DNA of 64,000 nucleotides from Photorhabdus sp. CRCIA-P01 (GCF_003545805.1 NZ_NMQR01000019.1:1-64000); one strand, 5' to 3'; shown: positions 10,458 to 20,101, numbered from the stretch's first letter. Notes: generated by a model from the letters alone, not told the origin. Made by a program: numbers and translations.

Positions 10458-10862
10458 TTATTCATTTTTCTTATTAGTCTTATTGGGCTTCATCATTAAT
10501 TCCCGACCATCGGCAAAGCGGGCAAACCAACCATCTGGCTCATGAGCAAAGAAAGCTAAACCACTCCCCTGTTCATCAGTAATCGTGAGGCCGTCAGGTG
10601 TTGGCCGCCAACCGGCAGGCACTTCGCCAAACATATACGCCAAACAATCGTTATCACCATTAAGTGACCAAATTGATCCCTCTGGTAAGGGGTGTTCGGT
10701 CAATGACACATCACATTGTTGATGTTTATCCGACAGTTGCCACACGCCTTTCAATTCACTAGCGTGTGGGAGATCAAGGCTACTTGCCATACTTCCTCCG
10801 ATAATGCTGAATGTAAGAGCAACAAAGAATGCAAATTTCAGATACCTAACCGCAAAAACCAT
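10458..10862 (-). CDS. inh: Inh, periplasmic inhibitor of the PrtA metalloprotease
   Basis: This is a small exported beta-barrel inhibitor of serralysin-type proteases (Inh/APRin family), which protects the producer by plugging the active site through its N-terminal tail. The 134-residue precursor from the ATG at 10862 (GGAGG 4 bases upstream) has a signal peptide ending near GGSMASS. The mature protein has the trunk SSLDLPHASELKGVWQL, two cysteines (in QQCDVSL and NDCLAY) that form the family disulfide, and the GWRPTPDGLTITDE and FFAHEPDGWFARF strands. It sits between prtA and prtB. A cognate inhibitor encoded directly with its secreted RTX protease is a useful precedent for the lipoprotein array elsewhere in this window. 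Confidence 0.92.
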   Translation of the reverse strand: MVFAVRYLKFAFFVALTFSIIGGSMASSLDLPHASELKGVWQLSDKHQQCDVSLTEHPLPEGSIWSLNGDNDCLAYMFGEVPAGWRPTPDGLTITDEQGSGLAFFAHEPDGWFARFADGRELMMKPNKTNKKNE

Positions 10863-10915
10863 GCCGCCTCCAAACAAATAACCGCATCCAAGTTAGATGC
10901 GGTTGTGTTGTTGTG

Positions 10916-12358
10916 TTATGAAAGGATGAAATCAGACTCTAATATTGGCTCGCCAACAATCTTTACCCAAAAATCATCGTAGGAAAATTTATCGCCCAAA
11001 TTAATGGCGAAATCATTCACCTTATCAACAGTGTTATAACGAAGCACAGCTTCTCCGACGGCACCGGTGAATTCCTCTACAAACTTAACGCCACCCTTCC
11101 CGGCTTCACCCAGATCGAACAGTGACACATCAATCTTGTCTTCACCGGAAACAAAGTCATGGATCCAATCACGCTCAAGAGGAGGTGATTCCTTGGCACT
11201 CAGGTAGACAAAGGTATCTTTGCCTTCCCCGCCCCAAAGATTATCTGCTCCCAAGCCACCGTAAATGATGTCATCACCCGCTCCACCCTTCAGAGTGTTG
11301 GCGGCATCATTCCCGATTAAAACATCATTACCACTGCCACCAATCGCATTTTCAATCGTGACACCACGGGCAATAGAGACGTTTCCTTTCAGCCCACCAA
11401 CATCAGAGAAAGACGCTTCATTCAGATTGATACGTTGATCCTGAGTAAAACCAGAGAAATCAAACGTATCATTACCACCTGTATCCCAAGCGGTGAACAA
11501 CAGTTTGCTGTTCTCATCTTTTGCGGTATAGAAGTCACGATCTGTGTTGGAATTAAAACCATATACTGTGTCATCGGCACGGATTGTATTATTCGCGCCA
11601 TATACCGCCTGAATGGCAGCAATATCGTTAAGTAATGGTGCGGAAGAATAAATACCTTTAAAGTCCTGACCGGTATTTTTCTCACTAAAATAACTCATGA
11701 CGGTATAAGCACGGCTATCTTCAAAATAAGTAGCGCTGTTCTTATAAGTTGGGCTTACATCGTCAGACGCATTATAATCAGCCGGATGTTGCAACCCCAG
11801 AGTATGGCCAATCTCATGAGTAAACGTTTGACGGCCATAACCATTCACGTCGATATCGTTGTTTGAGAAAGTACGGCTTTTTGCGTTATACCAAGTGCCT
11901 AACTGCGTCTTCTCTGGCCTTGGCAGATAAGCAAACGCATAACTCCCAGTCAAACTCACATCAAAGAACCCAAAGGTGACATTTGCCTCTTTGACATCAG
12001 TGGTTTCAACAAAATTAATATTAGCAACATCAGCCCAAGATTGTATTGACAGTTTTGCAGCAGCTTTTTGCTCATCATTAAATGCTGAAAATTCAGAAAT
12101 ATGCCACGGCATATTATCCGGCTTACTCTCCAGAAAAGTATACTTTAATTGGAAAGCTTTAGATTTATCGTCGTCCTGATGCCCCCAACGATAATCACCC
12201 CGGATTAATTCTTTAGCAGCGTCTTTACTGGGCTCATGCTCAACGACAATATTAGAATCCTTACCTGGTATATAAGCCTGTAACCATTTCAGCAACTCAT
12301 TTGCTTTTTCTGAACCGCTAACGTCTTCCGAGTATGAAATTTTCTTCTTTAAAGACAT
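10916..12358 (-). CDS. prtA: PrtA, secreted serralysin-type zinc metalloprotease
   Basis: PrtA is an extracellular RTX protease known from Photorhabdus. The zinc site HEIGHTLGLQHP lies near residue 185-196 and the Met-turn is SYF-preceded VMSYF near 225. Nonapeptide RTX repeats (GGSGNDVLIG, GGAGDDIIYG, GGLGADNLWG, GGEGKDTFVY) follow at about 345-395, and the end is the hydrophobic DFILS secretion signal typical of serralysins. A short propeptide precedes the catalytic domain. I use the ATG at 12358 because GGAGAAAT lies just upstream, giving 480 residues; an ATG four codons earlier has no ribosome site. It leads the operon prtA-inh-prtB-prtC-prtD. Confidence 0.96.
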   Translation of the reverse strand: MSLKKKISYSEDVSGSEKANELLKWLQAYIPGKDSNIVVEHEPSKDAAKELIRGDYRWGHQDDDKSKAFQLKYTFLESKPDNMPWHISEFSAFNDEQKAAAKLSIQSWADVANINFVETTDVKEANVTFGFFDVSLTGSYAFAYLPRPEKTQLGTWYNAKSRTFSNNDIDVNGYGRQTFTHEIGHTLGLQHPADYNASDDVSPTYKNSATYFEDSRAYTVMSYFSEKNTGQDFKGIYSSAPLLNDIAAIQAVYGANNTIRADDTVYGFNSNTDRDFYTAKDENSKLLFTAWDTGGNDTFDFSGFTQDQRINLNEASFSDVGGLKGNVSIARGVTIENAIGGSGNDVLIGNDAANTLKGGAGDDIIYGGLGADNLWGGEGKDTFVYLSAKESPPLERDWIHDFVSGEDKIDVSLFDLGEAGKGGVKFVEEFTGAVGEAVLRYNTVDKVNDFAINLGDKFSYDDFWVKIVGEPILESDFILS

Positions 12359-13326
12359 ATATTTCTCCATAAATTCAGGACTTAGATGTAAAATTCTTCT
12401 TATTTAATTAAATACAAGTCAATAAAACCTGAAAAACCTGAAAACAACAGACCGCCCCTGGTCATACAAATTAACAACTAAAATCCCTTTCACATAAACG
12501 TAACACTAAAGTTAATTATGTAAAAAGCAATTAACATATTTTTTTAATATAAACGTGATAAAAATAACATAAAACAAATAAACGATTGTTTTATATAACA
12601 TAACTATTTAAGACGAAAAAAATACCGCTAATTTCTTAGTGGTATTTTCTTACGAATTAATTATCGATTATTTAACTATCTATGAAGTAAACTTTAAAAA
12701 ATTTATAGCATTATTATTGATAATTTTAATCAGAAATTATCCCAAGCCGTTATATGAATAGACAAAATCAGAATAATCAAACCGCCTTAGACTGCAAGAT
12801 TGAACGATATGACACATATGGAAAGGCTCTAAACCAGTAAACACCCCATATATTAATAACAACTTAATTAAATCAATAAAAAACATATATTATAGAATAG
12901 TTAATATTTATTTTATTCTAAAACACTCCGCACCAATATAATAAAATTATATTGGTAATTTTGAATATTAAAATAATAATATCAACATAGCTGATTAACT
13001 CACAAATATATTAAATCTAAAACAGCAATTTAAATCTATATAATATAAATATTACTCACATTTAATATCACAATTAAATTTCATTACTTAAAACCTTAAT
13101 TAAACTAATTAAGAAAACAATCTCTTTCATTATTTCCATTTTATAATCTTAATTTATTGAATTATTTCACATTAATTTTACTTTTAATTAAACGATTATA
13201 ATAATATATTTATTCTGCCATTTACCTTAAGTCAAGTACAAAGTCAACAATTTTACGACATAAATCATACAATATTCATTGTCACAGTAAATCATAATCA
13301 CCTCACATGTAATACTTTCTTAGCTG
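12359..13326. other. AT-rich intergenic region upstream of prtA, no gene seen
   Basis: Nearly 1 kb with very few G or C bases and many A/T runs. No open frame of useful length or tRNA is visible. It should contain the prtA promoter near 12360-12600. Such composition is typical of H-NS-bound, silenced DNA in enterobacteria; that role is inference. It separates the acquired protease operon from rlmM. Confidence 0.6.
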
Positions 13327-13356
13327 AAAAAAACGCCTCAGAATATAGCTGAGGCG
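13327..13356 (-). terminator. Rho-independent terminator of the rlmM transcript
   Basis: CGCCTCAG (13334-13341) and CTGAGGCG (13349-13356) form an 8-bp stem with a 7-base loop. On the minus strand it is followed by seven T residues. It lies just downstream of rlmM, which reads toward it. Confidence 0.9.
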
Positions 13357-13411
13357 ATTTAGGAAATCTTATTTTTTGCGTTATTCCAGCATGATGATGA
13401 ACAACAGTGAA

Positions 13412-14512
13412 TCAGTCATCATTCCGGCTAGCTGCATAAGCAGACCAAATACGACGAACATGAACCGTTATTTCTTCCCTGTCATGATAAAGGTGTTTTG
13501 CCTGAATTTGTGCATTTATACCACCCTCTTTTAATTGCAGGTTCATTTTCTGCAAATTATGAGCAACTTCTTCATAACGCTTTTTCATGGGTAATTTAAG
13601 ATTAAAAATAGCTTCCCTGCACCAACCATTAACCAACCAATCTGCCATTAATTGCGTCACTTTTGCTGGTTTTTCCACCATGTCGCATACCAGCCAATAA
13701 ATGTTTCTTGTCGAAGGCTCAAACTTAAAACCATCAACTTTATGATGCTTAACCTGACCGGTATCCATCAAGCTTTGCGCCATTGGTCCATTATCCACCG
13801 CATGAACCATCATACTACGTTTCACCAGTTGGTAAGTCCAACCACCAGGGCATGCACCTAAATCAACCGCATACAAACCGCTAGCCAACCGCTCTTCCCA
13901 TTCGTCATATGGGATAAAAACATGAAAGGCTTCTTCCAGTTTTAATGTTGAACGACTTGGTGCATCCGAAGGAAATTTCAACCGAGGAATACCCATATAA
14001 AATGGCGAATTATTGTTACTGTAAGAATAACCGACATAACAGCAACCCGGAGCGATAAAGAAAACGTGTATCACCGGGCGGTTAACATTTTCCCGAATCT
14101 GCAAGATCTTTTCCTGACGCATGGCATTACGCAGCGGAACAGTAAATTTTCGACAGAATTTCAGTAACTCTTTACTTTCATTAGTATCAGGCACCTCAAC
14201 CCGTAACTCACCTGCACGCTCAATGACACCATGCAGCATACCTACAATCGGGCTTATCCGATCTTCAGGAGGTAAATCTCGCAATAATTCACCCACGACC
14301 AGCATCTGGCGGGCAAAAATCAGCTCCCGAAATGGAATATCACGAATCAGCCGATCGGCATCTTCATATTGATAACACTCAAACAGGACATAACCACTGT
14401 TGTCTTTCACCCGGGCAAAACCGTAAATCTCTTTTTGACCCGCTTTATCGGTGATTTCTGCCGCACACTCTTTTTCAAAACCAGGGCGGCAATATAAAGC
14501 AATTTTATTCAT
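13412..14512 (-). CDS. rlmM: 23S rRNA 2'-O-ribose methyltransferase RlmM
   Basis: RlmM (YgdE) methylates C2498 of 23S rRNA before ribosome assembly, using S-adenosylmethionine. The 366-residue length equals that of the E. coli enzyme. An N-terminal THUMP-like domain (about 1-170, starting [20 protein letters not shown]) is followed by a Rossmann methyltransferase domain with the SAM loop [17 protein letters not shown] near 225, VCDMVEKP near 272 and the lysine of [11 protein letters not shown] near 305. It overlaps ygdD by 8 bases and is probably co-transcribed with it, ending at the hairpin near 13.34 kb. Confidence 0.95.
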   Translation of the reverse strand: MNKIALYCRPGFEKECAAEITDKAGQKEIYGFARVKDNSGYVLFECYQYEDADRLIRDIPFRELIFARQMLVVGELLRDLPPEDRISPIVGMLHGVIERAGELRVEVPDTNESKELLKFCRKFTVPLRNAMRQEKILQIRENVNRPVIHVFFIAPGCCYVGYSYSNNNSPFYMGIPRLKFPSDAPSRSTLKLEEAFHVFIPYDEWEERLASGLYAVDLGACPGGWTYQLVKRSMMVHAVDNGPMAQSLMDTGQVKHHKVDGFKFEPSTRNIYWLVCDMVEKPAKVTQLMADWLVNGWCREAIFNLKLPMKKRYEEVAHNLQKMNLQLKEGGINAQIQAKHLYHDREEITVHVRRIWSAYAASRNDD

Positions 14513-14900
14513 GGCGAAGCGCCGATTTCCTTAGACGCAAAGCGCCAATTAATACTAAAAACCAGCCGATAAGAAAGCTGAACCCTCCAACTGGCGTAAT
14601 ATAAGCGAAGAATTTAATCTGTAATAAGGCCATACAATAGAGACTGCCACTAAACAACAAAATACCTACCGCAAAAAAGACGCCGCTCCAGTAAAACCAG
14701 AGCACAACTTTACGCATTAGCATGGCAGACATCGCCATCATTGCCAGAGTGTGAATACCCTGATATTGCAGACCGAGATCAATCCAACTTATCTGATATT
14801 TTTCCATCATCGGAGATAATAAATGTGACCCTACAGCACCAAACGCCACATAGAAAAACCCACTGAAACCAGCAAAGATAAGCATTAAGCGACTATTCAC
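14505..14900 (-). CDS. ygdD: DUF423 inner-membrane protein YgdD
   Basis: This 131-residue protein has four predicted membrane spans, beginning [23 protein letters not shown], and the conserved [11 protein letters not shown] and [12 protein letters not shown] segments of the DUF423 family. Function is unknown in E. coli as well. It sits between gcvA and rlmM on the same strand, the same order as in E. coli, and its end overlaps the rlmM start. Confidence 0.9.
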   Translation of the reverse strand: MNSRLMLIFAGFSGFFYVAFGAVGSHLLSPMMEKYQISWIDLGLQYQGIHTLAMMAMSAMLMRKVVLWFYWSGVFFAVGILLFSGSLYCMALLQIKFFAYITPVGGFSFLIGWFLVLIGALRLRKSALRHE

Positions 14901-14923
14901 TGTTATCTTCCTTTTTCATATTC

Positions 14924-15050
14924 TATACCCGTCATCTTTCAAGTTGCCTCTTTGTTGGCTGCACTCACTCACCCCGGTCACATAGTTATCTATGCTCCCG
15001 GGGATTCGCTCCCTTGCCGTCGCGATGCATCTTGAAATCCATAGGGTATA
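14924..15050. repeat. MITE-like intergenic repeat with terminal inverted repeats
   Basis: A 127-base element begins TATACCC, with TTCAAG a few bases on, and ends CTTGAA ... GGGTATA, so the ends are inverted copies. The interior (TTTGTTGGCTGCACTCACTC, then ATGCTCCCGGGGATTCGCTC) resembles a repeat family I associate with intergenic regions of Photorhabdus, Serratia and related genera. It has no coding capacity. It lies between ygdD and gcvA, about 38 bases beyond the gcvA stop, and might influence read-through or mRNA stability. Confidence 0.7.
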
Positions 15051-15088
15051 TCTGAGAGCTCTTATAGCTCGAATGCCTTATTCCGCTC

Positions 15089-16009
15089 TTACTCATTGGT
15101 AATAAAGCCCAATTTCTCCTGCTCACTCGCTGCCTGTGCCAAAACCCATTGTCTGAATGCGGCAATTTTCCCCAATTCAGCCTGATTGTCATGACAAACA
15201 AGGTAAAATGCATTCTTACTCACTAACACATCATTAAATGGGCAAACCAAGCGCCCCGCATCAATTTCAGTCCGAGCCATGACATTATTTGCCAATGCAA
15301 TACCTTGCCCATGAACAGCGGCCTGGATCACCATTGCACTATGGCTAAATATCGGTCCTTGCTGAACGTTTATCTGCTGCTGCATATCAAGCTGGCGCAC
15401 ATACGCTTGCCAGTCACGACGAGAAGAATCGTGTAACAACGTATGACGCGCCAAATCCGCGGGGGTCTTCAAAGGATTTTCGCCAGTCAGTAACGAAGGA
15501 GAACAAACAGGAAGCAAATATTCCGCGTAAAGACGATCAGTGCGTAACCCCGGCCAATTTCCACGACCATAAAATATGGCAACATCGACATCATCAGCAA
15601 GCTTATCTTCTTCTCTGTCTACCGCCTGTATCCTGACATCAATGCCTGGATAAGCTAAATTAAAGCTGGACAGCCTTGGAACCAACCACTGGATAGCAAA
15701 ACTAGGTGAAAGGCTAACCGTCAAAGCACCTTTGGCACTTCTAGCTTGAAGTTTACGTGTTGCTTCATTTATCGCCGTGAATATCTCTTTAATGTCCAGA
15801 TAGTAGCTTTGACCTTCTTCAGTCAACAATAGTGATCGATTGCGACGACGAAACAGCTTCAACCCAAGAAAATCCTCCAGACTTTTCATCTGGTGGCTAA
15901 CTGCGGCCTGCGTCACAAATAACTCTTCAGCCGCCTTAGTAAAACTTAAATGGCGCGCTGCGGCATCAAAAACCCGCAACGCATTAAGTGGAGGTAAACG
16001 TTTGGACAT
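15089..16009 (-). CDS. gcvA: GcvA, glycine cleavage system transcriptional regulator
   Basis: GcvA is a LysR-family regulator that activates gcvTHP with glycine, represses it with purines together with GcvR, and activates the gcvB small RNA. The helix-turn-helix is visible as LSFTKAAEELFVTQAAVSHQ at about 22-41, and the effector domain follows from about 90. The protein has 306 residues (E. coli 305). It is divergent from gcvB with about 120 bases between them, as in E. coli. An ATTAG (CTAAT on the other strand), the core of known GcvA sites, occurs near 16060 in the divergent region. Confidence 0.95.
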   Translation of the reverse strand: MSKRLPPLNALRVFDAAARHLSFTKAAEELFVTQAAVSHQMKSLEDFLGLKLFRRRNRSLLLTEEGQSYYLDIKEIFTAINEATRKLQARSAKGALTVSLSPSFAIQWLVPRLSSFNLAYPGIDVRIQAVDREEDKLADDVDVAIFYGRGNWPGLRTDRLYAEYLLPVCSPSLLTGENPLKTPADLARHTLLHDSSRRDWQAYVRQLDMQQQINVQQGPIFSHSAMVIQAAVHGQGIALANNVMARTEIDAGRLVCPFNDVLVSKNAFYLVCHDNQAELGKIAAFRQWVLAQAASEQEKLGFITNE

Positions 16010-16096
16010 GTGAGCCCTTATGTAATGTTGGCGATACCGGTAACTCTTTATATTTAGTTATTAGTTTTTGTAATCCGAATCATTATAAATTGTCCC

Positions 16097-16125
16097 TTGA
16101 GGATACACCAGTAAATCCCTATAGT
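16097..16125 (+). promoter_or_regulatory. gcvB promoter
   Basis: A -35 element TTGAGG (16097-16102) and a -10 element TATAGT (16120-16125) are separated by 17 bases. The -10 ends six bases before the GcvB 5' end deduced by similarity to E. coli. The divergent gcvA promoter should overlap this region. Confidence 0.8.
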
Positions 16126-16131
16126 GGCGCC

Positions 16132-16330
16132 ACTTCCTAAGCCGGAACGAAAAGTGAATCAGCTTAACGCTATGAAACTTTTGGCTTTGTGGTTGTGATG
16201 TTGTGTTTGCAAGTTGTCTGGGAAACCAGACCCTGTAGCTTAAGCTACTGCTTTTTTTTCACTTCCTGTACATTTACCCTGTCTGTCCATAGTGATTTTT
16301 TAATGCACCGCGGTTGCGGTGCTTTTTTTT
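16132..16330 (+). ncRNA. gcvB: GcvB small RNA
   Basis: GcvB is an Hfq-dependent RNA that represses many amino-acid transport and biosynthesis mRNAs. The 5' end ACTTCCTAAGCCGGAACGAA matches the E. coli RNA closely. The G/U-rich target-binding region R1 is recognisable as TTGTGGTTGTGATGTTGTGT. A second conserved block (CACTTCCTGTACATTTACCC, then TGTCTGTCCATAGTGATT) follows. The RNA ends in a terminator hairpin GCACCGCGGTTGCGGTGC with eight T residues. Location between gcvA and csdA agrees with other enterobacteria. Confidence 0.96.
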
Positions 16331-16432
16331 GGCATAAGGACCGGAACATGGCAATATTATTCCATGTAATAACCTATCCATTTTCCGCCAAAACAATCGG
16401 ATACATAACCATAAAACAAAATTAATATACTC

Positions 16433-17671
16433 ATGAAAAAGTTCGAACCAGAACAGTTCCGCCAGCAATTTCCAGCGCTACAAAAATTTCCGACACAACA
16501 CTTTCGGACACAACAACAGACGGTATTTCTGGACAGCGCAGCCACTGCACTCAAACCACAAGCCATGATAAAGGCAACTCAAGACTATTATCAAAACAGT
16601 GGCGCTACTGTACATCGTAGCCAACACCAAGCAGCTCTGGAAATCACATCCCGCTATGAACAGGCCCGGCAACGAGTTGCTGAATTCATCAACGCCCCAA
16701 AAGCTGAAAATATTATCTGGACAAAAGGAACAACAGAATCCCTCAATCTAGTTGTTCAAAGTTATTTCCGCACTCATCTCCAGCCCGGTGATGAAATCAT
16801 CGTGAGTGAGCAGGAACACCATTCCAATCTGATCCCGTGGTTAATGTTAGCGGAGCAAATCGGGGCCAAGGTTATTAAATGGTCTTTAGGCAACGGCAAG
16901 TTGCCTGACATCAACATTCTGCCTGGACTGCTGAATAAACACAGCCGATTGATAGCCATCAGCCAAATGTCCAACGTGACTGGCGGAGCCGTTGATCTCG
17001 CTGCAATAACCGCAATAGCACACCAACATGGTTGTCTGGTCGTTGTGGATGGTGCCCAAGGTGTTGTTCACAATCCCATTGATGTTCAACAATTAGATAT
17101 CGATTTCTACGCATTCTCTGCTCATAAACTCTATAGTTCGAACGGCGTTGGTGTACTTTACGGCAAAAGTGAGTTACTTGATGCCATGTCTCCCTGGCAA
17201 GGTGGCGGGAAAATGCTCTCCCACACTTCATTCAGCGGTTTTATACCAGAAGCGGTACCTTTCCGGTTTGAAGCAGGCACACCGAATGTTGCAGGTATTA
17301 TTGGTTTTTCTGCCACGCTGGAATGGTTGAAAGATATTGATATTGCCAAAGCCGAGGCCCATGCAATCACACTTACTGATTATACCGAAGAACAACTCTC
17401 CGCTTTACCCGGATTTATCAGTTATCGCATTGCGGGTTCCAGCTTATTGGCTTTTAATTTTACCAACATTCATCACAGTGATTTGGCAGCCATTCTGGCA
17501 GAACAAAATATTGCCTTACGTTCCGGTCAGCACTGTGCTCAACCCCTGATCGAAGCATTAGCTATCAGCGGCTGTTTGCGTGCTTCCTTTATGCCTTACA
17601 ACAACCAACAGGATGCCGATGCTTTAATTCAGGCAGTAAAATTTGGCCTTTCTCTATTACAGGATGAATGA
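16433..17671 (+). CDS. csdA: Cysteine desulfurase CsdA
   Basis: CsdA is a PLP-dependent cysteine desulfurase/cysteine sulfinate desulfinase (class V aminotransferase fold) that transfers sulfur to CsdE. The PLP lysine lies in FSAHKLYSSNGVGVLYG near 225-240, and the catalytic cysteine loop is LRSGQHCAQP near 360. The 412-residue length is slightly above E. coli CsdA (401), mostly through an extended N-terminal region (FPALQKFPTQHFRTQQQT). Its stop overlaps the likely csdE start as ATGA, so the pair is translationally coupled. The GcvB terminator separates it from gcvB. Confidence 0.93.
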   Translation: MKKFEPEQFRQQFPALQKFPTQHFRTQQQTVFLDSAATALKPQAMIKATQDYYQNSGATVHRSQHQAALEITSRYEQARQRVAEFINAPKAENIIWTKGTTESLNLVVQSYFRTHLQPGDEIIVSEQEHHSNLIPWLMLAEQIGAKVIKWSLGNGKLPDINILPGLLNKHSRLIAISQMSNVTGGAVDLAAITAIAHQHGCLVVVDGAQGVVHNPIDVQQLDIDFYAFSAHKLYSSNGVGVLYGKSELLDAMSPWQGGGKMLSHTSFSGFIPEAVPFRFEAGTPNVAGIIGFSATLEWLKDIDIAKAEAHAITLTDYTEEQLSALPGFISYRIAGSSLLAFNFTNIHHSDLAAILAEQNIALRSGQHCAQPLIEALAISGCLRASFMPYNNQQDADALIQAVKFGLSLLQDE

Positions 17672-17687
17672 ATTACAGGATGAATGA
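17656..17687 (+). repeat. Perfect 16-bp tandem duplication at the csdA-csdE junction
   Basis: ATTACAGGATGAATGA occurs twice back to back (17656-17671 and 17672-17687). The first copy holds the csdA stop and an overlapping ATG; the second offers another in-frame ATG with an AGGA before it. Because 16 is not a multiple of 3, the duplication changed the relation between the csdA stop and the csdE frame. Confidence 0.85.
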
Positions 17688-18171
17688 CATTATGACTCAA
17701 GCCGCTGAAAACCAGATTGCACCACACCCATTTGGCCGGGAAATCAGCCAACAACAGCTCATTGCAACCTTTGACCAATGCCGCCAATGGGAAGATCGTT
17801 ATCGCCAGTTAATCTTACTGGCAAAGAAACTGCCTGCACTGCCTGAAAACTTAAAACAGCAAGACACTGAAATGTCCGGCTGTGAAAACCGGGTTTGGTT
17901 AGGGCATCAATTACTGCCAGATGGTCATCTGCATTTTTATGGTGACAGCGAAGGCCGCATTGTAAAAGGTCTACTGGCGGTGATCTTGACTGCCGTAGAA
18001 GGCAAAACACCGGAACAAGTTTTAGCAACTAACCTGTTGGCACTGTTCCACCAACTTGGGCTGGAACAACAGATAAGTGGCTCACGGTTGAACGGCGTCA
18101 AGTCACTGATTAATACCGTGCAAAACGCCGCGAAATCTTATATCAAAGATCACCCTGACGTTGCGCTTTAG
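17668..18171 (+). CDS. csdE: Sulfur acceptor protein CsdE
   Basis: CsdE is a SufE-like protein that accepts sulfur from CsdA on a cysteine, here in MSGCENRVWLG near residue 70. It works with CsdA and TcdA (CsdL) in the tRNA ct6A pathway. The frame from the coupled ATG gives 167 residues; E. coli CsdE has 147 and starts MTNPQ, so the ATG at 17692 (MTQAAENQ) is a strong alternative start. Conserved QWEDRYRQLILLAKKLPALP precedes the active site. The last 29 bases overlap the convergent tcdA gene. Confidence 0.92.
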   Translation: MNYRMNDIMTQAAENQIAPHPFGREISQQQLIATFDQCRQWEDRYRQLILLAKKLPALPENLKQQDTEMSGCENRVWLGHQLLPDGHLHFYGDSEGRIVKGLLAVILTAVEGKTPEQVLATNLLALFHQLGLEQQISGSRLNGVKSLINTVQNAAKSYIKDHPDVAL

Positions 18172-18955
18172 CCACCATTTTTTTCAGGGCATGGGAAACT
18201 GCTACAAATCCAAATGTCGCCGTGACCATCGTTGCGGCACCAAAACCAGAAGCACAATCCATACGCTTAGTTCCCTCTGCGGTACTTTTCGCGGCACAAA
18301 CAGAGCCATCACTCTGCGGATAAACTAATTGCTCGGTTGAAAACACACAATCAATACCCAATTTACCTTTACCATTCTTCACAACACGATAATCAGATTT
18401 CAGCCTTTCTCGCAGTTTAGCCGCTAAAGGATCCTGAACCGTTTTCGCCAAATCAACAACCTGGATCTGTGTTGGATCAAGCTGCCCACCTGCGCCACCA
18501 GTTGTGACCAATGGAATTTTATGGCGGCGGCAATAAGCCAACAGCGCCGCTTTTGGCCTGACACTATCGATAGCATCAATCACATAACTGAATCCAGCCG
18601 CCATCATCTCTTCAACATTATCGGGTGTGAGGAAATCATCAACACAAGTCACTTTGCACTCTGGATTAATTGCCAGAATACGCTCGGCAATCACCTCAGT
18701 CTTTGGTTGCCCAATATGCTGTTTTAACGCATGTAATTGACGGTTAGTATTGGTGATACAAACATCGTCCATATCAATCAAAGTGATCGCACCGATTCCT
18801 GTACGCGCTAAAGCCTCAGCCGCCCAAGAGCCCACACCACCGATACCTACAACACAAACATGAGAATGGCAAAACAAAGAAAGCGCTTTTTGACCATATA
18901 AACGGGCCGTCCCCGCAAAGCGCTGCATATATGCATCAGAAAGAGAAGTTTGCAT
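18143..18955 (-). CDS. tcdA: tRNA threonylcarbamoyladenosine dehydratase TcdA (CsdL)
   Basis: This is an E1/ThiF-like ATPase that dehydrates t6A37 to cyclic ct6A37 in tRNAs. The nucleotide-binding motif VVGIGGVGSWAAEALARTGI is at about 35-54, DMDDVCITNTNRQ follows, and the family cysteine region (TEGTKRMDCASGFGAATMVT) is near 235. It has 270 residues (E. coli 268). It is convergent with csdE. The name is shared by chance with the Photorhabdus toxin-complex gene tcdA; this is the housekeeping tRNA enzyme, not an insecticidal toxin. Confidence 0.95.
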   Translation of the reverse strand: MQTSLSDAYMQRFAGTARLYGQKALSLFCHSHVCVVGIGGVGSWAAEALARTGIGAITLIDMDDVCITNTNRQLHALKQHIGQPKTEVIAERILAINPECKVTCVDDFLTPDNVEEMMAAGFSYVIDAIDSVRPKAALLAYCRRHKIPLVTTGGAGGQLDPTQIQVVDLAKTVQDPLAAKLRERLKSDYRVVKNGKGKLGIDCVFSTEQLVYPQSDGSVCAAKSTAEGTKRMDCASGFGAATMVTATFGFVAVSHALKKMVAKAQRQGDL

Positions 18956-19003
18956 TACTGAATATCAATCCTGAAAACCTGTTATAAAATTTATGAAGAG
19001 CCA

Positions 19004-20101
19004 TCACTGATTTACCATCAACATGGTAGGCTGCGCTTTTCGTAACACCCAAACCCGGCCGTAGTGATTATAGAAACCTGCCGCTATACCCGCCGCATCA
19101 CCAATACCATGATAGATATCGAAATGATGGCCCTTTATTGCCCCACCAACATCCAGTGCAACCATTAGGCGCATCTGGTACTGGCCAGTAAATTTACCCT
19201 CTTTATCCAACAAAGGTATCTCCGCCAACAGTGTTGTTCCTGGCGGAATAAGCATTTTATCCGCAGCCACGGAAGCTTTTGCAATTAAAGGAACACGACT
19301 CGCTCCCCGTACCAAGGCATAGTCTTCAGGTTTAAAGAAAACAAATGATGGGTTCTGCTCCAACAGTTCACGAACTTCTGCCTCACGGTGAGATTCCACC
19401 CATTTGCGAATCGCCAGTATAGAGATATCTTCCCGCGCAATTTCTCCGCGCTCAATCAGCAACTTGCCAATGCTCCGGTAAATGTGCCCATTCTTACCGG
19501 CATAACCCAAAAAAGTCAGTGGCCTACCATCACCAAAATCAACATAACCACTACCCTGTACTCCCATAATATAATTATCAATCAGTGAACGACTATAACC
19601 AATAATCAAACTCGGGCTAAGAGCGCCATTGTATATTGCAGTTCGACTTGGCAAACGATATTTACTCTTAGGCGGCATCCGGTACAGAGGATATTTAAAT
19701 TCACCCTGTTTAATACGGCGAGCCTGTAACACTGGCGTATAATAACCGGTAAATTGGACGTTACCGTAATTATCCACACCTTCCATCTGATAAGCGCGTA
19801 AATTAAACAGATTCAACTTACTGGTTTCACCACCCGCTAACATCCAGTTTTGAACGGCGTCAAAAGTTAAGCTATTACGGTTATACAGACGAGGAGCAGA
19901 CTGACTAATCAGCGCAACCTGCTCTGAAAAATCCTTTGCATTAACTGGCTTACCCTGCGCATTAGGTTGATTAACCAGCCGTAAATCCTGCGCGATATGA
20001 CCATCTCTATATTGTTGGCCCTGTGCTGTTGGGCGAGAATGACATCCAACCAACAGTGAAATCACGGCTCCACACAGCAGATACTTACCCCAGTATTTCA
20101 T
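19004..20101 (-). CDS. mltA: Membrane-bound lytic murein transglycosylase A
   Basis: MltA cleaves the MurNAc-GlcNAc bond of peptidoglycan with 1,6-anhydro product formation and is anchored to the outer membrane. From the ATG at 20101 the protein is 365 residues, the E. coli length, with a lipoprotein signal peptide and lipobox LLVGC. The catalytic aspartate region DVGGAIKGHHFDIYHG lies near 310-325, and the 3D domain ends in GRVWVL. The open frame extends upstream through a tRNA gene to 20398, which is not coding. AAGGC lies before the chosen ATG. Confidence 0.95.
   Translation of the reverse strand: MKYWGKYLLCGAVISLLVGCHSRPTAQGQQYRDGHIAQDLRLVNQPNAQGKPVNAKDFSEQVALISQSAPRLYNRNSLTFDAVQNWMLAGGETSKLNLFNLRAYQMEGVDNYGNVQFTGYYTPVLQARRIKQGEFKYPLYRMPPKSKYRLPSRTAIYNGALSPSLIIGYSRSLIDNYIMGVQGSGYVDFGDGRPLTFLGYAGKNGHIYRSIGKLLIERGEIAREDISILAIRKWVESHREAEVRELLEQNPSFVFFKPEDYALVRGASRVPLIAKASVAADKMLIPPGTTLLAEIPLLDKEGKFTGQYQMRLMVALDVGGAIKGHHFDIYHGIGDAAGIAAGFYNHYGRVWVLRKAQPTMLMVNQ

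Noticed and set aside
18143-18955. tcdA as a Photorhabdus toxin-complex gene
   Set aside because: The 270-residue ThiF-like protein is the tRNA ct6A dehydratase; toxin-complex TcdA is a giant unrelated protein.
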